NCBI GenBank assembly: GCA_000434675.1
Contig: HF988631.1
Span: forward strand, 52,839 to 86,760
DNA length: 33,922 bases
DNA from: Faecalibacterium sp. CAG:1138
GTDB lineage: Bacteria > Bacillota > Clostridia > Christensenellales > CAG-917
Direction: 5' to 3'
The position numbers and the translations under genes were made by a program. The notes beneath the pieces were generated by a model, which saw only the letters and a list, made by a program, of their open reading frames with translations, was not told the origin of the DNA and did no database searches. This document shows positions 1-6,267 of this stretch, piece by piece (the stretch's first letter is position 1; each line of letters starts with the position of its first letter).

Positions 1-210
1 GACGCCGTTTTGCCGCTCCTGACGGAAAAGGAAACCGACGTTTTCAAGCGCGCGAGGAACCATCACGCGTCAAGCCCCGCAAAAAACGCCAGCATCGGGG
101 ACTACAAAAAAGCCACGGGCTTTGAGGCGGTGATCGGGTATCTGTACCTCACCGGCAACACCCGAAGGCTTTCGGAAATTATAAAAATCGGATACGAAAA
201 AGAGGAATAA
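1..210 (+). CDS. mrnC: Mini-ribonuclease 3, C-terminal part (5' end outside window)
   Basis: The reading frame is open from base 1, so the gene starts upstream of the window and only about the last 69 residues are present. They carry the family's conserved tail: an Arg-rich RARN stretch followed by the TGFEAVIGYLYLTGN motif, which resembles the end of the RNase III catalytic domain in MrnC. Mini-III lacks the double-stranded RNA-binding domain of true RNase III and matures 23S rRNA ends. The catalytic acidic residues lie upstream and cannot be checked. The stop codon is 2 nt before rlmB, and the mrnC-rlmB pairing is standard in Bacillota, which supports the call. Confidence 0.88.
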   Translation, partial: DAVLPLLTEKETDVFKRARNHHASSPAKNASIGDYKKATGFEAVIGYLYLTGNTRRLSEIIKIGYEKEE

Positions 211-212
211 AA

Positions 213-944
213 ATGATCATCGAAGGGAAAAACCCCGTCGCCGAAGCGCTTTCGGCCGGCAAAACCATTGAAAAACTTTACGTCGTGAAAGGCAATTTCG
301 AAGCCACCGTGAACCGCATCGTGCAAATGGCGAAAGCCGCAAAGGTGCCGACCGTTTTCACAAGCAAGGATACTCTGGACAAGCTCAGCCCTTCCGGCAA
401 GCATCAGGGCGTAGTGGCATACGCGACGGAATTCGAATATGCGTCCATGGACGACGTTTACGACCTTGCAAAGGAAAAAGGCGAACCGCTGTTCGTGGTG
501 ATTCTGGACGGGATAACCGACCCTCACAATTTGGGAAGCATAATCCGTTCGGCCGAGTGCGTGGGCGCGCACGGAGTTATCATTCCGCAAAGGCGCGCGG
601 TGGGCGTAAGCGAAACGGTGGTCAAGGTTTCCGCCGGCGCAACCGAACACGTCAACGTGGTGAAGGTAACCAACGTCAACGACACCATACGCGAGCTTAA
701 GGATCGCGGCGTTTACGTTTTCAGCACCGCAATGGACGGCGAACCTATGTACAAAGCCAACCTCACCGGCGACGTGGCAATCGTCATCGGCAGCGAGGGC
801 GACGGCGTCAAACGCCTCACCAAGGAGCTGTCGGACGGTGTTATCTCCATTCCGCAATACGGAAAGCTCAACAGCCTCAACGCAGGCGTTGCGGCAGGCA
901 TCGTTATGTTTGAAAAAGCCAGACAGGAAAAATTCGGGAAATAA
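213..944 (+). CDS. rlmB: 23S rRNA (guanosine-2'-O-)-methyltransferase, TrmH/SPOUT family (RlmB)
   Basis: A 243-aa SPOUT-class methyltransferase. Residues 1-75 form the L30e-like substrate-binding domain, starting at the NPVAEAL motif. The C-terminal domain has all three knot motifs: DPHNLGSIIRSAE, IVIGSEGDGV and the SLNAGVAAGI loop that binds S-adenosylmethionine. E. coli RlmB methylates G2251 of 23S rRNA. The exact target in this organism is inferred. Length is normal. The gene follows mrnC by 2 nt and overlaps the next gene by one base (TAATG), so the three genes are translationally linked. No internal promoter is evident. Confidence 0.93.
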   Translation: MIIEGKNPVAEALSAGKTIEKLYVVKGNFEATVNRIVQMAKAAKVPTVFTSKDTLDKLSPSGKHQGVVAYATEFEYASMDDVYDLAKEKGEPLFVVILDGITDPHNLGSIIRSAECVGAHGVIIPQRRAVGVSETVVKVSAGATEHVNVVKVTNVNDTIRELKDRGVYVFSTAMDGEPMYKANLTGDVAIVIGSEGDGVKRLTKELSDGVISIPQYGKLNSLNAGVAAGIVMFEKARQEKFGK

Positions 945-1525
945 TGCAAAAACTTGAAATCCTCACCGACGAAGAACTTGTGAAACTCCACGCCGACGGC
1001 GACGTTGCCGCTTCGGGGGTTTTGCTCTGCCGCTACAAAAACGCCGTGAAAGCAATTTGCAGGCAGTTCTTTTTGGTGGGCGGCGACGAGGAAGACCTTA
1101 TGCAGGAAGGTATGATTGCCCTCTTCGGCTGCATTTCGGAATACGATCCGAAGTTCGGCGCGTTCGGGCCGTACGCTTCTCGCTGCGTCAAAAACAGGGT
1201 TATCGACGCCGTGCGCAAGTCCGGCCGCAACAAAAACAAACCGCTTGCCGATTTTGTGGACGTGCAAAGCATCTCGGACGGCGAACTGCTGTCCTCATCT
1301 GACACGAACCCAGAAACGCTGTATCTGTCGGCCGAGGGCGAAAAACTGATTTTGAAAAGCATCGACGAAAATTTGTCCGACGGCGAAAAAAGCTTGTTTT
1401 TGCTGTTTCTGGACGGGTTGAGCTATTCGGAAATCGCGGCCAAAACCGAACTTTCCGCCAAACAAGTGGACAACCGCCTTCAAAAAATCAAAAAGAAGCT
1501 GAAGGCCGCCACCCAAACCAAATGA
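944..1525 (+). CDS. sigH: RNA polymerase sigma-70 family factor, SigH (Spo0H)-like
   Basis: A 193-aa sigma factor. Region 2 spans about residues 15-88, with the core-binding EEDLMQEGMIALF helix and the YDPKFGAFGPYASRCVKNRVIDAVR segment that binds the -10 element. Region 4 is a helix-turn-helix near residues 140-190 (LSYSEIAAKTELSAKQVDNRLQKIKKKLK). In spore-forming Firmicutes SigH directs the transition-state and early sporulation regulon. Its position after mrnC-rlmB matches that lineage's gene order. The protein is slightly shorter than B. subtilis SigH. The yacP gene often found between rlmB and sigH is missing, as is the usual downstream rpmG-secE-nusG block. Whether the organism sporulates cannot be told from this window. 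Confidence 0.85.
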   Translation: MQKLEILTDEELVKLHADGDVAASGVLLCRYKNAVKAICRQFFLVGGDEEDLMQEGMIALFGCISEYDPKFGAFGPYASRCVKNRVIDAVRKSGRNKNKPLADFVDVQSISDGELLSSSDTNPETLYLSAEGEKLILKSIDENLSDGEKSLFLLFLDGLSYSEIAAKTELSAKQVDNRLQKIKKKLKAATQTK

Positions 1526-1531
1526 TAACTT

Positions 1532-1562
1532 AAAAAGGCAGCGGAATTTCCGTTGCCTTTTT
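1532..1562. terminator. Bidirectional Rho-independent terminator
   Basis: AAAAAGGCAGCGGAA pairs with TTCCGTTGCCTTTTT around a very short loop, with one G-T wobble and T-tracts on both sides. It lies 6 nt after the sigH stop and touches the stop codon of the converging small gene, so it can serve both. Confidence 0.85.
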
Positions 1563-1770
1563 AGTTGTGCGTTCTGCCTTCATTATCAACCCAAGTTATC
1601 ACGCCCGAAACGTTGACGTTTGAAGAAGCCTGCACTTCCGCAACGGACGGCGAAGTCGTTTCCGCCGTTTCCGCCTTTGCCGCGCTTCCCGCTTCGCCGA
1701 CGTTTATAAACACTATGGCAAAAACGAGAACAAAAAGAAATACACAAATTTTACCTACGAATTTTTTCAT
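1561..1770 (-). CDS. Small exported or membrane-anchored protein, 69 aa
   Basis: Not recognised. The N-terminus is a clear signal or anchor sequence: Lys at positions 2, 3 and 7, then a hydrophobic run (ICVFLFVLVFAIVFINV). The low-complexity Ala/Thr/Ser/Glu segment that follows resembles a surface linker. The C-terminus (VSGVITWVDNEGRTHN) looks like a fragment of a beta-strand repeat. A GGGGGA ribosome binding site sits about 7 nt before the ATG. The stop codon overlaps the shared terminator. The gene follows the two lipoprotein paralogues on the same strand by about 20 nt, so it is probably the last gene of their transcript. It could be a truncated surface protein. Confidence 0.6.
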   Translation of the reverse strand: MKKFVGKICVFLFVLVFAIVFINVGEAGSAAKAETAETTSPSVAEVQASSNVNVSGVITWVDNEGRTHN

Positions 1771-1790
1771 ATTTTCCCCCTTAATCTCTT

Positions 1791-2357
1791 CTATTTGCTG
1801 AAATGAATTTTACCGTTTGATATTTCGTATTGTAAAAGCACTGCCGGGCCTTCATATCCGATGCAGTTTCCTTTTTCGTCAAGATATACGACTACAAGCG
1901 CTATTTGAACCCGACCACTGGTGCCGGTTATACAATCTTTTGGGATTTCTATTTCAACCGCTTTGGGATATTTTAAGTTTTTTAACCAACCATTGCTGTC
2001 CACATCGTGTTCGATGTAATATTCTTCTGAAAATATCCGCTGCACTTCAAAACAGTACGGATCGACAACGGGGTCAAAATCCCCTTCTGCGGCGGCGTTA
2101 TGTATAAAAAGTCTAGCCGATGTCTGATCCGTTTCACTTGAATTAACGGCAATGTGGCCGTACTTAAGTTCCACAATATACGGCTCGTCTAAGGTGTACG
2201 TCTTGTTGCCTTTTGCCGCAATTCTTATAGGCGGCATATCCTTATCTGCCCCCGACGACTCAACGTAAAACGTGCCCGAATCGTCGCATGCGGCAAACGC
2301 CATAACTCCAAACGCCAAACCGATAAGCATGATTGCCGCCAGTAGTTTCCGTTTCAT
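1791..2357 (-). CDS. Putative lipoprotein, paralogue B (188 aa)
   Basis: The protein starts with a lipoprotein signal peptide: MKRK, a hydrophobic stretch and the lipobox FAAC, with the lipidated Cys at position 23 followed by DD. The mature part shows no domain I recognise, but its general layout matches the neighbour at 2383-2955: an early strand ending in Y-V/L-V/D-E, a central VEIPK segment and a closing NG/DGK(I/V)(H/Y)FSK. The two are therefore paralogues with strongly diverged mature regions. The strong AAGGAGG site 7 nt before the ATG lies within a conserved 97-bp block shared with the neighbour. It is the second gene of a probable three-gene transcript. Secretion and lipid anchoring are well supported; function is unknown. 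Confidence 0.78.
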   Translation of the reverse strand: MKRKLLAAIMLIGLAFGVMAFAACDDSGTFYVESSGADKDMPPIRIAAKGNKTYTLDEPYIVELKYGHIAVNSSETDQTSARLFIHNAAAEGDFDPVVDPYCFEVQRIFSEEYYIEHDVDSNGWLKNLKYPKAVEIEIPKDCITGTSGRVQIALVVVYLDEKGNCIGYEGPAVLLQYEISNGKIHFSK

Positions 2358-2370
2358 TTTTAACCTCCTT
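2274..2370 (-). repeat. 97-bp direct repeat, copy 1 (lipoprotein leader and RBS)
   Basis: This block covers the ribosome binding site, start codon and signal-peptide coding region of the 1791-2357 gene. It matches 2872-2968 at about 91 of 97 positions by eye. The flanking mature-protein sequences do not match at this level. Confidence 0.85.
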
Positions 2371-2382
2371 AAAATTTCTATA

Positions 2383-2955
2383 TTAACCTTTGCTAAAATA
2401 AACCTTGCCGTCTTTCACTTTATAATTAAGTGTAACGTGCGCCCCCATATATCCATGTTTCTCATAGGAATCACTGTTTTCAGGCATATATAATTGCATG
2501 AACAATAAAACTATACTTCCTTCAGAACCTTGCACATAGGCTTTAGGGATTTCCACTTCAGCCGACTTGTTGAATTTGTAATTTTTTCCGTTTTCTTCTT
2601 CATAAACTCTATCGCTTTCGCCACCGAAATCCGAAACTTTCAGCAACGATTCTAAAGCCAGTATATTTTCTACGCCACTAACATAATCGCCATAATAGTT
2701 GTAAACAAAAAGAAATCCGTCAAATTCGTCCGCGCGCGTAACAGGTACGGCTGTGCCATATTCGATTTTGACAGTATATGCTTCATCAACGAGATACTCC
2801 TTTTTAGCCTCAACCGATATTTTTACAGGGCTATCGGCACATCCGTCACCATAGGAATTGATTTTCAAAGTGTCCGAATCGTCGCATGCGGCAAACGCCA
2901 TAACTCCAAACGCCAGAACGATAAGCATGATTGCCGCCAGCAATTTCCGTTTCAT
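2383..2955 (-). CDS. Putative lipoprotein, paralogue A (190 aa)
   Basis: First gene of the lipoprotein pair. The signal peptide differs from that of paralogue B at one residue only (V for G at position 13) and has the same FAAC lipobox with Cys at 23. The mature region (about 168 aa) shares the KEYLVDEAYTVKIEYG-type start, a central VEIPKAYVQGSEG segment and the DGKVYFSKG end. No Cys-rich, catalytic or repeat motif is evident, and I do not recognise the family. An AAGGAGG ribosome binding site precedes the ATG and a promoter lies at 2994-3023. The gap to paralogue B is 25 nt with no terminator, so the two are co-transcribed. Confidence 0.78.
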   Translation of the reverse strand: MKRKLLAAIMLIVLAFGVMAFAACDDSDTLKINSYGDGCADSPVKISVEAKKEYLVDEAYTVKIEYGTAVPVTRADEFDGFLFVYNYYGDYVSGVENILALESLLKVSDFGGESDRVYEEENGKNYKFNKSAEVEIPKAYVQGSEGSIVLLFMQLYMPENSDSYEKHGYMGAHVTLNYKVKDGKVYFSKG

Positions 2956-2968
2956 TTTTAGCCTCCTT
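2872..2968 (-). repeat. 97-bp direct repeat, copy 2 (lipoprotein leader and RBS)
   Basis: Second copy of the leader block described at 2274-2370, ending at the AAGGAGG site of the 2383-2955 gene. The copies differ at about six positions, several of them in non-synonymous codon positions of the hydrophobic core. Confidence 0.85.
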
Positions 2969-2993
2969 AAAGTAAGTTCTATCCCCTATTTAC

Positions 2994-3023
2994 ATTATAA
3001 TGGCGCGGACAAGCGCGGGGCAA
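2994..3023 (-). promoter_or_regulatory. Predicted sigma-A promoter of the lipoprotein genes
   Basis: Read on the minus strand: a TTGCCC -35 (3023-3018), an 18-nt spacer and a perfect TATAAT -10 (2999-2994). It lies about 40 nt before the ATG of the 2383-2955 gene. Confidence 0.55.
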
Positions 3024-3083
3024 GCAATATTCGGAAAAATCTTCCAAATTCAGAAATAAGACAAAATTTTACAAAAAATAAAA

Positions 3084-3112
3084 GAGAACTGCCGAAATCG
3101 GCAGCTCTTTTT
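3084..3112 (-). terminator. Rho-independent terminator after the aminotransferase
   Basis: An inverted repeat pairs CTGCCGA with TCGGCAG and extends through AGAG/CTCT around a 2-nt centre. On the minus strand it is followed by a T-rich run. It begins 4 nt past the aminotransferase stop codon. Confidence 0.8.
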
Positions 3113-3115
3113 GAC

Positions 3116-4309
3116 TTATTTTTTGTTTGCTTTGAGTTCCTTGACCATTTCGGCCATACGCTCGGCGCCTTTTTCGATTTGATCCATTGCGTAAGCGTAG
3201 CTGATGCGGATGTGGTCATATCCGGACTGCCCGAACGCAATGCCGGCAGGTATGCAGACTTTCTTTTCCATCAAAAGCCTTTCGGAGAACTCGTCGCCCG
3301 AAATGCCCGTGGATTTTACGCTCGGGAACATATAGAACGCGCCTCTCGGCTCGAAGCACTCGAGCCCCATATCCAACAATGCCTTGTAGAGGTATTTGCG
3401 CTTTCTGTCGTATTCCTCAACCATTTTTCTGACTTCGGCGAAATCGGTGGCAAACGCGTCCTCGAGAAGGGCGTTTGCGGCGTATTGCCCGGCGGTCGGC
3501 GCGCACATGATGGCAAACTGGTGCACTTTCATGGTTTGTTTCATCATTTCTTTAGGGGCGCAGACGTAACCGATCCTCCACCCGGTCATGGCGAAGCCTT
3601 TGCTGAAACCGTTGAACACGAAGGTCCTTTCCCTCATGCCCGGCAAGCTCGCTATGCTGACGTGGGTGAGGCCGCCGTAGGTAAGCTCGCTGTAAACTTC
3701 GTCGGACAGGCACAAAATGTCGTGCTTGATGATGATCGGGGCGATAGCCTCCAGCTCCTCTTTGGTCATAACCGCGCCGGTCGGGTTGTTAGGATAGCAC
3801 ATAAAGAGCGCCTTGGTTTTTTCGGTGATGCCCTTTTCAAGCTCTTCCGGCGTGATAATGAAATTGTCTTCCGCGCGGCAGTTCAAAACCTTCGGAACGC
3901 CGCCGGCCATAATGACGCTCGGCGCGTAGGATACAAAGCAAGGTTCCGCAATCAGAATTTCGTCGCCCGGATTGATGATGGTCTGCATTACGTCCATGAT
4001 CGCTTCCGACACGCCCACGGTGACGATAACTTCGTTTTCCGGATCGTATTCAAGCCCGTAGCGCAGGTTGAGATATTTGCAGATGTTCTTCCTCAGCGGC
4101 ATCCAGCCGTTGTTGGAAGTGTAGCGCGTTATGCCGTCTTCCATTGACTTTATGGCCGCGTCTATGCCCGCCCTCGGCGTTACAAAGTTCGGCTCGCCTA
4201 CGCCAAGCGATATGCAATCAGGCATGGAGGCCGCTAAATCAAAATACTTTCTGATGCCGGACGGCTTCATCGCGCACACGGCTTTGCTTAAAAATTTTTC
4301 GTAATTCAT
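3116..4309 (-). CDS. Class I/II pyridoxal-phosphate aminotransferase (PatA/AspC-like)
   Basis: A 397-aa fold-type I aminotransferase of normal length. Visible features are the substrate-side LGVGEPNF motif near residue 36, YTSNNG at 63-68, the PNNPTG cofactor motif at 173-178, LSDEVYSEL (Asp203, Tyr206) and the Schiff-base lysine (Lys237) in GFSKGFAMTGWRIGY with the phosphate-binding Arg245. Near the C-terminus HIRISYA supplies the carboxylate-binding Arg. It transfers amino groups between an amino acid and a 2-oxo acid in the cytoplasm. The exact substrate (aromatic, aspartate or aliphatic) cannot be fixed from sequence. It is a single-gene unit with its own promoter at 4337-4366 and terminator at 3084-3112. 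An AAGGGG site precedes the ATG. Confidence 0.93.
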   Translation of the reverse strand: MNYEKFLSKAVCAMKPSGIRKYFDLAASMPDCISLGVGEPNFVTPRAGIDAAIKSMEDGITRYTSNNGWMPLRKNICKYLNLRYGLEYDPENEVIVTVGVSEAIMDVMQTIINPGDEILIAEPCFVSYAPSVIMAGGVPKVLNCRAEDNFIITPEELEKGITEKTKALFMCYPNNPTGAVMTKEELEAIAPIIIKHDILCLSDEVYSELTYGGLTHVSIASLPGMRERTFVFNGFSKGFAMTGWRIGYVCAPKEMMKQTMKVHQFAIMCAPTAGQYAANALLEDAFATDFAEVRKMVEEYDRKRKYLYKALLDMGLECFEPRGAFYMFPSVKSTGISGDEFSERLLMEKKVCIPAGIAFGQSGYDHIRISYAYAMDQIEKGAERMAEMVKELKANKK

Positions 4310-4336
4310 AATAATCCCCTTTTGGTTGATAGTTCT

Positions 4337-4366
4337 ATTTTACGATAATCCCCGCCGCCTTGTCAA
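4337..4366 (-). promoter_or_regulatory. Predicted sigma-A promoter of the aminotransferase gene
   Basis: Minus strand: a perfect TTGACA -35 (4366-4361), an 18-nt spacer and a TAAAAT -10 (4342-4337), about 28 nt before the ATG at 4309. Confidence 0.75.
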
Positions 4367-4421
4367 CCTGTTTTTCAACTTCGGCGCACGCTTCTTCTTA
4401 AATAAATACGCAAAAAAACCG

Positions 4422-4450
4422 ATGACAATCCGCTTGCCGCATGCTATAAT
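4422..4450 (+). promoter_or_regulatory. Predicted sigma-A promoter of the 130-aa gene
   Basis: ATGACA -35 (4422-4427), 17-nt spacer and perfect TATAAT -10 (4445-4450). The start codon is only 18 nt after the -10, so the leader is very short, with a CGGAGA ribosome binding site at about 4455-4460. Confidence 0.72.
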
Positions 4451-4467
4451 AAAAACGGAGATAAATT

Positions 4468-4860
4468 ATGGATAACAAAAATTCGATCGAACAACTCTAT
4501 GCCTACGTCAAAGATTGCTACGACGGCGAAATCAGGTGCCGCGTTTTTGAGGACCGCGTCGTCGTCGCCACCACGATTTTCCTCGAAGGTTACGACGAGA
4601 GCGTCTGCAACGCCTTCTGCTTTTCGCCGGACGGCCGAGTGATCATAAACGACGGAGGCTCCGTGGCGGACTACCGTGAGGTTATATACGCCGACGACAA
4701 ATTCGATACCGACGAAATAAAAAAAATTATGGCGGATTACGACCTCGAATTCGACGGCAAACACTTCACCGCCGTCTGCGATTTTGACGCCTCCAGCCTG
4801 AAAGCCGCCGTCCGCCGCTTTCTTGCTGCCATTGACCTTTTGTCAAAATCCCCCGCTTAA
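4468..4860 (+). CDS. Conserved-looking small cytoplasmic protein, possibly DUF1828-like
   Basis: A 130-aa soluble acidic protein without signal peptide or membrane segment. The central part (VVVATTIFLEGYDE, then GRVIINDGGSVADY) resembles the start of DUF1828 proteins, where a strand pair is followed by a DDG/DGG turn and a helix. The match is loose and I would not assign it firmly. The C-terminus is amphipathic helix (ASSLKAAVRRFLAAIDLL). DUF1828 proteins have no established reaction; some are linked to phage or defence loci, but nothing of that kind is nearby. The gene is monocistronic, with its own promoter (4422-4450), a well-placed ribosome binding site and a terminator (4884-4914). Confidence 0.7.
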   Translation: MDNKNSIEQLYAYVKDCYDGEIRCRVFEDRVVVATTIFLEGYDESVCNAFCFSPDGRVIINDGGSVADYREVIYADDKFDTDEIKKIMADYDLEFDGKHFTAVCDFDASSLKAAVRRFLAAIDLLSKSPA

Positions 4861-4883
4861 CAAAAGAGAATGTTTTTATAATA

Positions 4884-4914
4884 AAAAAAGCAAGCATTAA
4901 GCTTGCGTTTTTTT
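4884..4914 (+). terminator. Rho-independent terminator of the 130-aa gene
   Basis: GCAAGC / GCTTGC stem with an ATTAA loop, extended by a run of A pairing with a run of T on both sides, ending in seven T. A second small hairpin, CGTCT-ttgac-AGACG followed by TTTTT at 4957-4976, may be a backup. Confidence 0.85.
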
Positions 4915-5017
4915 AGCGGCGGCGGAAAGCATCTTTTGTCGGAGATTAAACCGTTTCGTCTTTGACAGACGTTTTTGGAGAGTTTTTCGTTTTACCAAAC
5001 ATTTTTCGGCACGAATA

Positions 5018-5041
5018 AACCCGCGCCGAAAGACGCGGGTT
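5018..5041 (-). terminator. Rho-independent terminator of the DUF308 gene
   Basis: AACCCGCG / CGCGGGTT perfect 8-bp stem with an 8-nt loop, 24 nt past the stop codon of the minus-strand gene at 5065. The T-tract is short, so strength is uncertain. Confidence 0.65.
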
Positions 5042-5064
5042 CGTTCATTTGCTATTGTTTCTGA

Positions 5065-5634
5065 TTATAAATCGGCACCTTCGAAAAATTCTTTTTTGGC
5101 TTTTCTGACGTTCTTGCTGAAAACGATGGTAAGAACCAACCTTTCAGCGCCCGCAACGATAAGGGAAACGCCCGCAAAGAGAACCACCGATTCAAAGGTG
5201 GAGAAGGTTACCACCACGCCGAGGATGCAGGTCAGAACGGACAACAGCAGCAGCCAGAACCAGCCTTTCGCCTTGATTTTGGCAAGATAGATGCTGTCAA
5301 CGACGGACGACATGCTGTCGGCAATAAGATAAAGACCGAACAAAACCGTCAAAATGGCTTTTATGGATTCAGGATAAATGAGGCAGAAGATGCCGGAAAT
5401 TATCATCAGAACCGCGCCGATCAAAAGCCCGTGTCCGAACAATCTGTCGATGCAGGCGTAGTCGACGGCGATTGCAACGCCCATCACCAGAAGCGACCAG
5501 CCGAAAACTTTTGTCAGTACGTCCCCGGATTCTGCCGGCAACGCCACGCACACGATACCCAGAGCCAGCGTCAGAATGGCGATTATGATGCTGTCCCATT
5601 TGCATTTTTTGAAAAACTTAGTAATACCTTCCAT
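5065..5634 (-). CDS. HdeD/DUF308-family integral membrane protein
   Basis: A 189-aa protein with six predicted membrane segments in three hairpins. Examples are SIIIAILTLALGIVCVALP, LLVMGVAIAVDYA, LLIGAVLMIISGIFCLIYP, ILTVLFGLYLIADS, FWLLLLSVLTCILGVVVTF and VVLFAGVSLIVAGAERLVL. The repeated pattern of a hydrophobic pair ending in G-x-x-x-x-x-x-P is typical of DUF308 (HdeD-like) proteins. E. coli HdeD is tied to acid resistance, but the biochemical role of the family is unknown. Both termini are charged and probably cytoplasmic. A strong GGAGGT site precedes the ATG. The gene is flanked by its own terminator and a long AT-rich spacer. Confidence 0.8.
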   Translation of the reverse strand: MEGITKFFKKCKWDSIIIAILTLALGIVCVALPAESGDVLTKVFGWSLLVMGVAIAVDYACIDRLFGHGLLIGAVLMIISGIFCLIYPESIKAILTVLFGLYLIADSMSSVVDSIYLAKIKAKGWFWLLLLSVLTCILGVVVTFSTFESVVLFAGVSLIVAGAERLVLTIVFSKNVRKAKKEFFEGADL

Positions 5635-5870
5635 ACGTATTTACCTCCGGATTTATTTGCCTTTATGGTGGAACCCCAACGTTAATTTATCCTTAAAATT
5701 TCACGTTTTTCGGGCGAAATCAAAAAGATTTTTGCGTTTTTTTGAAAATTACGGGAAACAATTTTTTTGTTTTTGTCGCATTTAAGACACTTTTTCAAAA
5801 ATCGTCTACATGTTTATAGAGGCCCTTCTCCGTTTTATTTTGTTCGTTAAAAAATTTTTTATGAAAACGC

Positions 5871-5901
5871 TTGACTTTAAAGTTAACTTCAATGTTATCC
5901 T
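5871..5901 (+). promoter_or_regulatory. MerR-family-type promoter (19-bp spacer with dyad), apparently without a downstream gene
   Basis: TTGACT -35 (5871-5876), a 19-nt spacer and TATCCT -10 (5896-5901). The spacer contains an inverted repeat, ACTTTAAAGTT / AACTTCAATGT (5874-5895, 9 of 11 pairs), centred between -35 and -10. This over-long spacer with a centred dyad is the hallmark of promoters activated by MerR-family regulators, and the half sites resemble ACTTTAAAGT-type sites of that family. No plus-strand gene follows; a strong hairpin begins 21 nt after the -10. The rest of the 361-nt spacer (5635-5995) is AT-rich and shows nothing else. Confidence 0.6.
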
Positions 5902-5921
5902 TCGATTTAAATGCTAAAATC

Positions 5922-5960
5922 AAAAAGCATATTTCGGGAGATGCCCGAAATATGCTTTTT
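5922..5960. terminator. Strong hairpin, bidirectional terminator
   Basis: A perfect 17-bp inverted repeat, AAAAAGCATATTTCGGG and its complement, with a 5-nt AGATG loop and a T-run on the plus side and T-rich sequence on the minus side. It can end the minus-strand transcript from the 74-aa gene (stop at 5996) and would also stop any transcript from the MerR-type promoter after about 50 nt. Confidence 0.85.
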
Positions 5961-5995
5961 TTGTACGATTTTTTTGCCGACGATTTTTGGTTTCG

Positions 5996-6220
5996 TCAGT
6001 CAAGATATTTTTTTACGTTTGCTTTTGCCACTCTTTCGATGTTTTCCGTAGGATATTTGCTGGCCGCGCCGCCGCTCGTGTACAGGAAATACAGGCCTTC
6101 CGGCGTTACGAACAAGGTTTCTTCATATCCTTCGGGATCGCCGAAAAATCCGAACGTTTTTTTGCTCACGATTTCAGCGGTTTCGGTGTCGTACTCTTTT
6201 TTGCAGATGATTTTTTTCAT
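5996..6220 (-). CDS. Small hypothetical protein, 74 aa
   Basis: Not assigned to a named family. It starts MKKIICKKEYDTETAE, then has a GDPEGYEETLFVTPEGLYFLYTSGG core and a Lys-rich end (ANVKKYLD). The ETLYxTPxGxYFL pattern with a following Gly-rich turn recurs in small Firmicutes proteins of unknown role that look like beta-sheet adaptors. There is no signal peptide, and only one Cys. An AAGGAG ribosome binding site lies 8 nt before the ATG. It follows the double-HTH gene on the same strand by about 47 nt and may share its transcript, which would end at the 5922-5960 hairpin. Confidence 0.68.
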   Translation of the reverse strand: MKKIICKKEYDTETAEIVSKKTFGFFGDPEGYEETLFVTPEGLYFLYTSGGAASKYPTENIERVAKANVKKYLD

Positions 6221-6267
6221 TTTTGACTCCTTTTAAAATAGTATTTAATTTTCCCCGCCATCTTTCG

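Noticed and set aside
2858..4147. Long plus-strand open frame of 429 codons
   Set aside because: It lies opposite the aminotransferase gene, which has full catalytic motifs, a promoter and a terminator. The plus-strand product is rich in His, Arg and Phe without domain features, as expected for an antisense frame.
5871..6236. Plus-strand 121-codon frame after the MerR-type promoter
   Set aside because: It begins inside the -35 hexamer, crosses a perfect terminator hairpin and overlaps the better-supported 74-aa minus-strand gene. Its product has no recognisable features.
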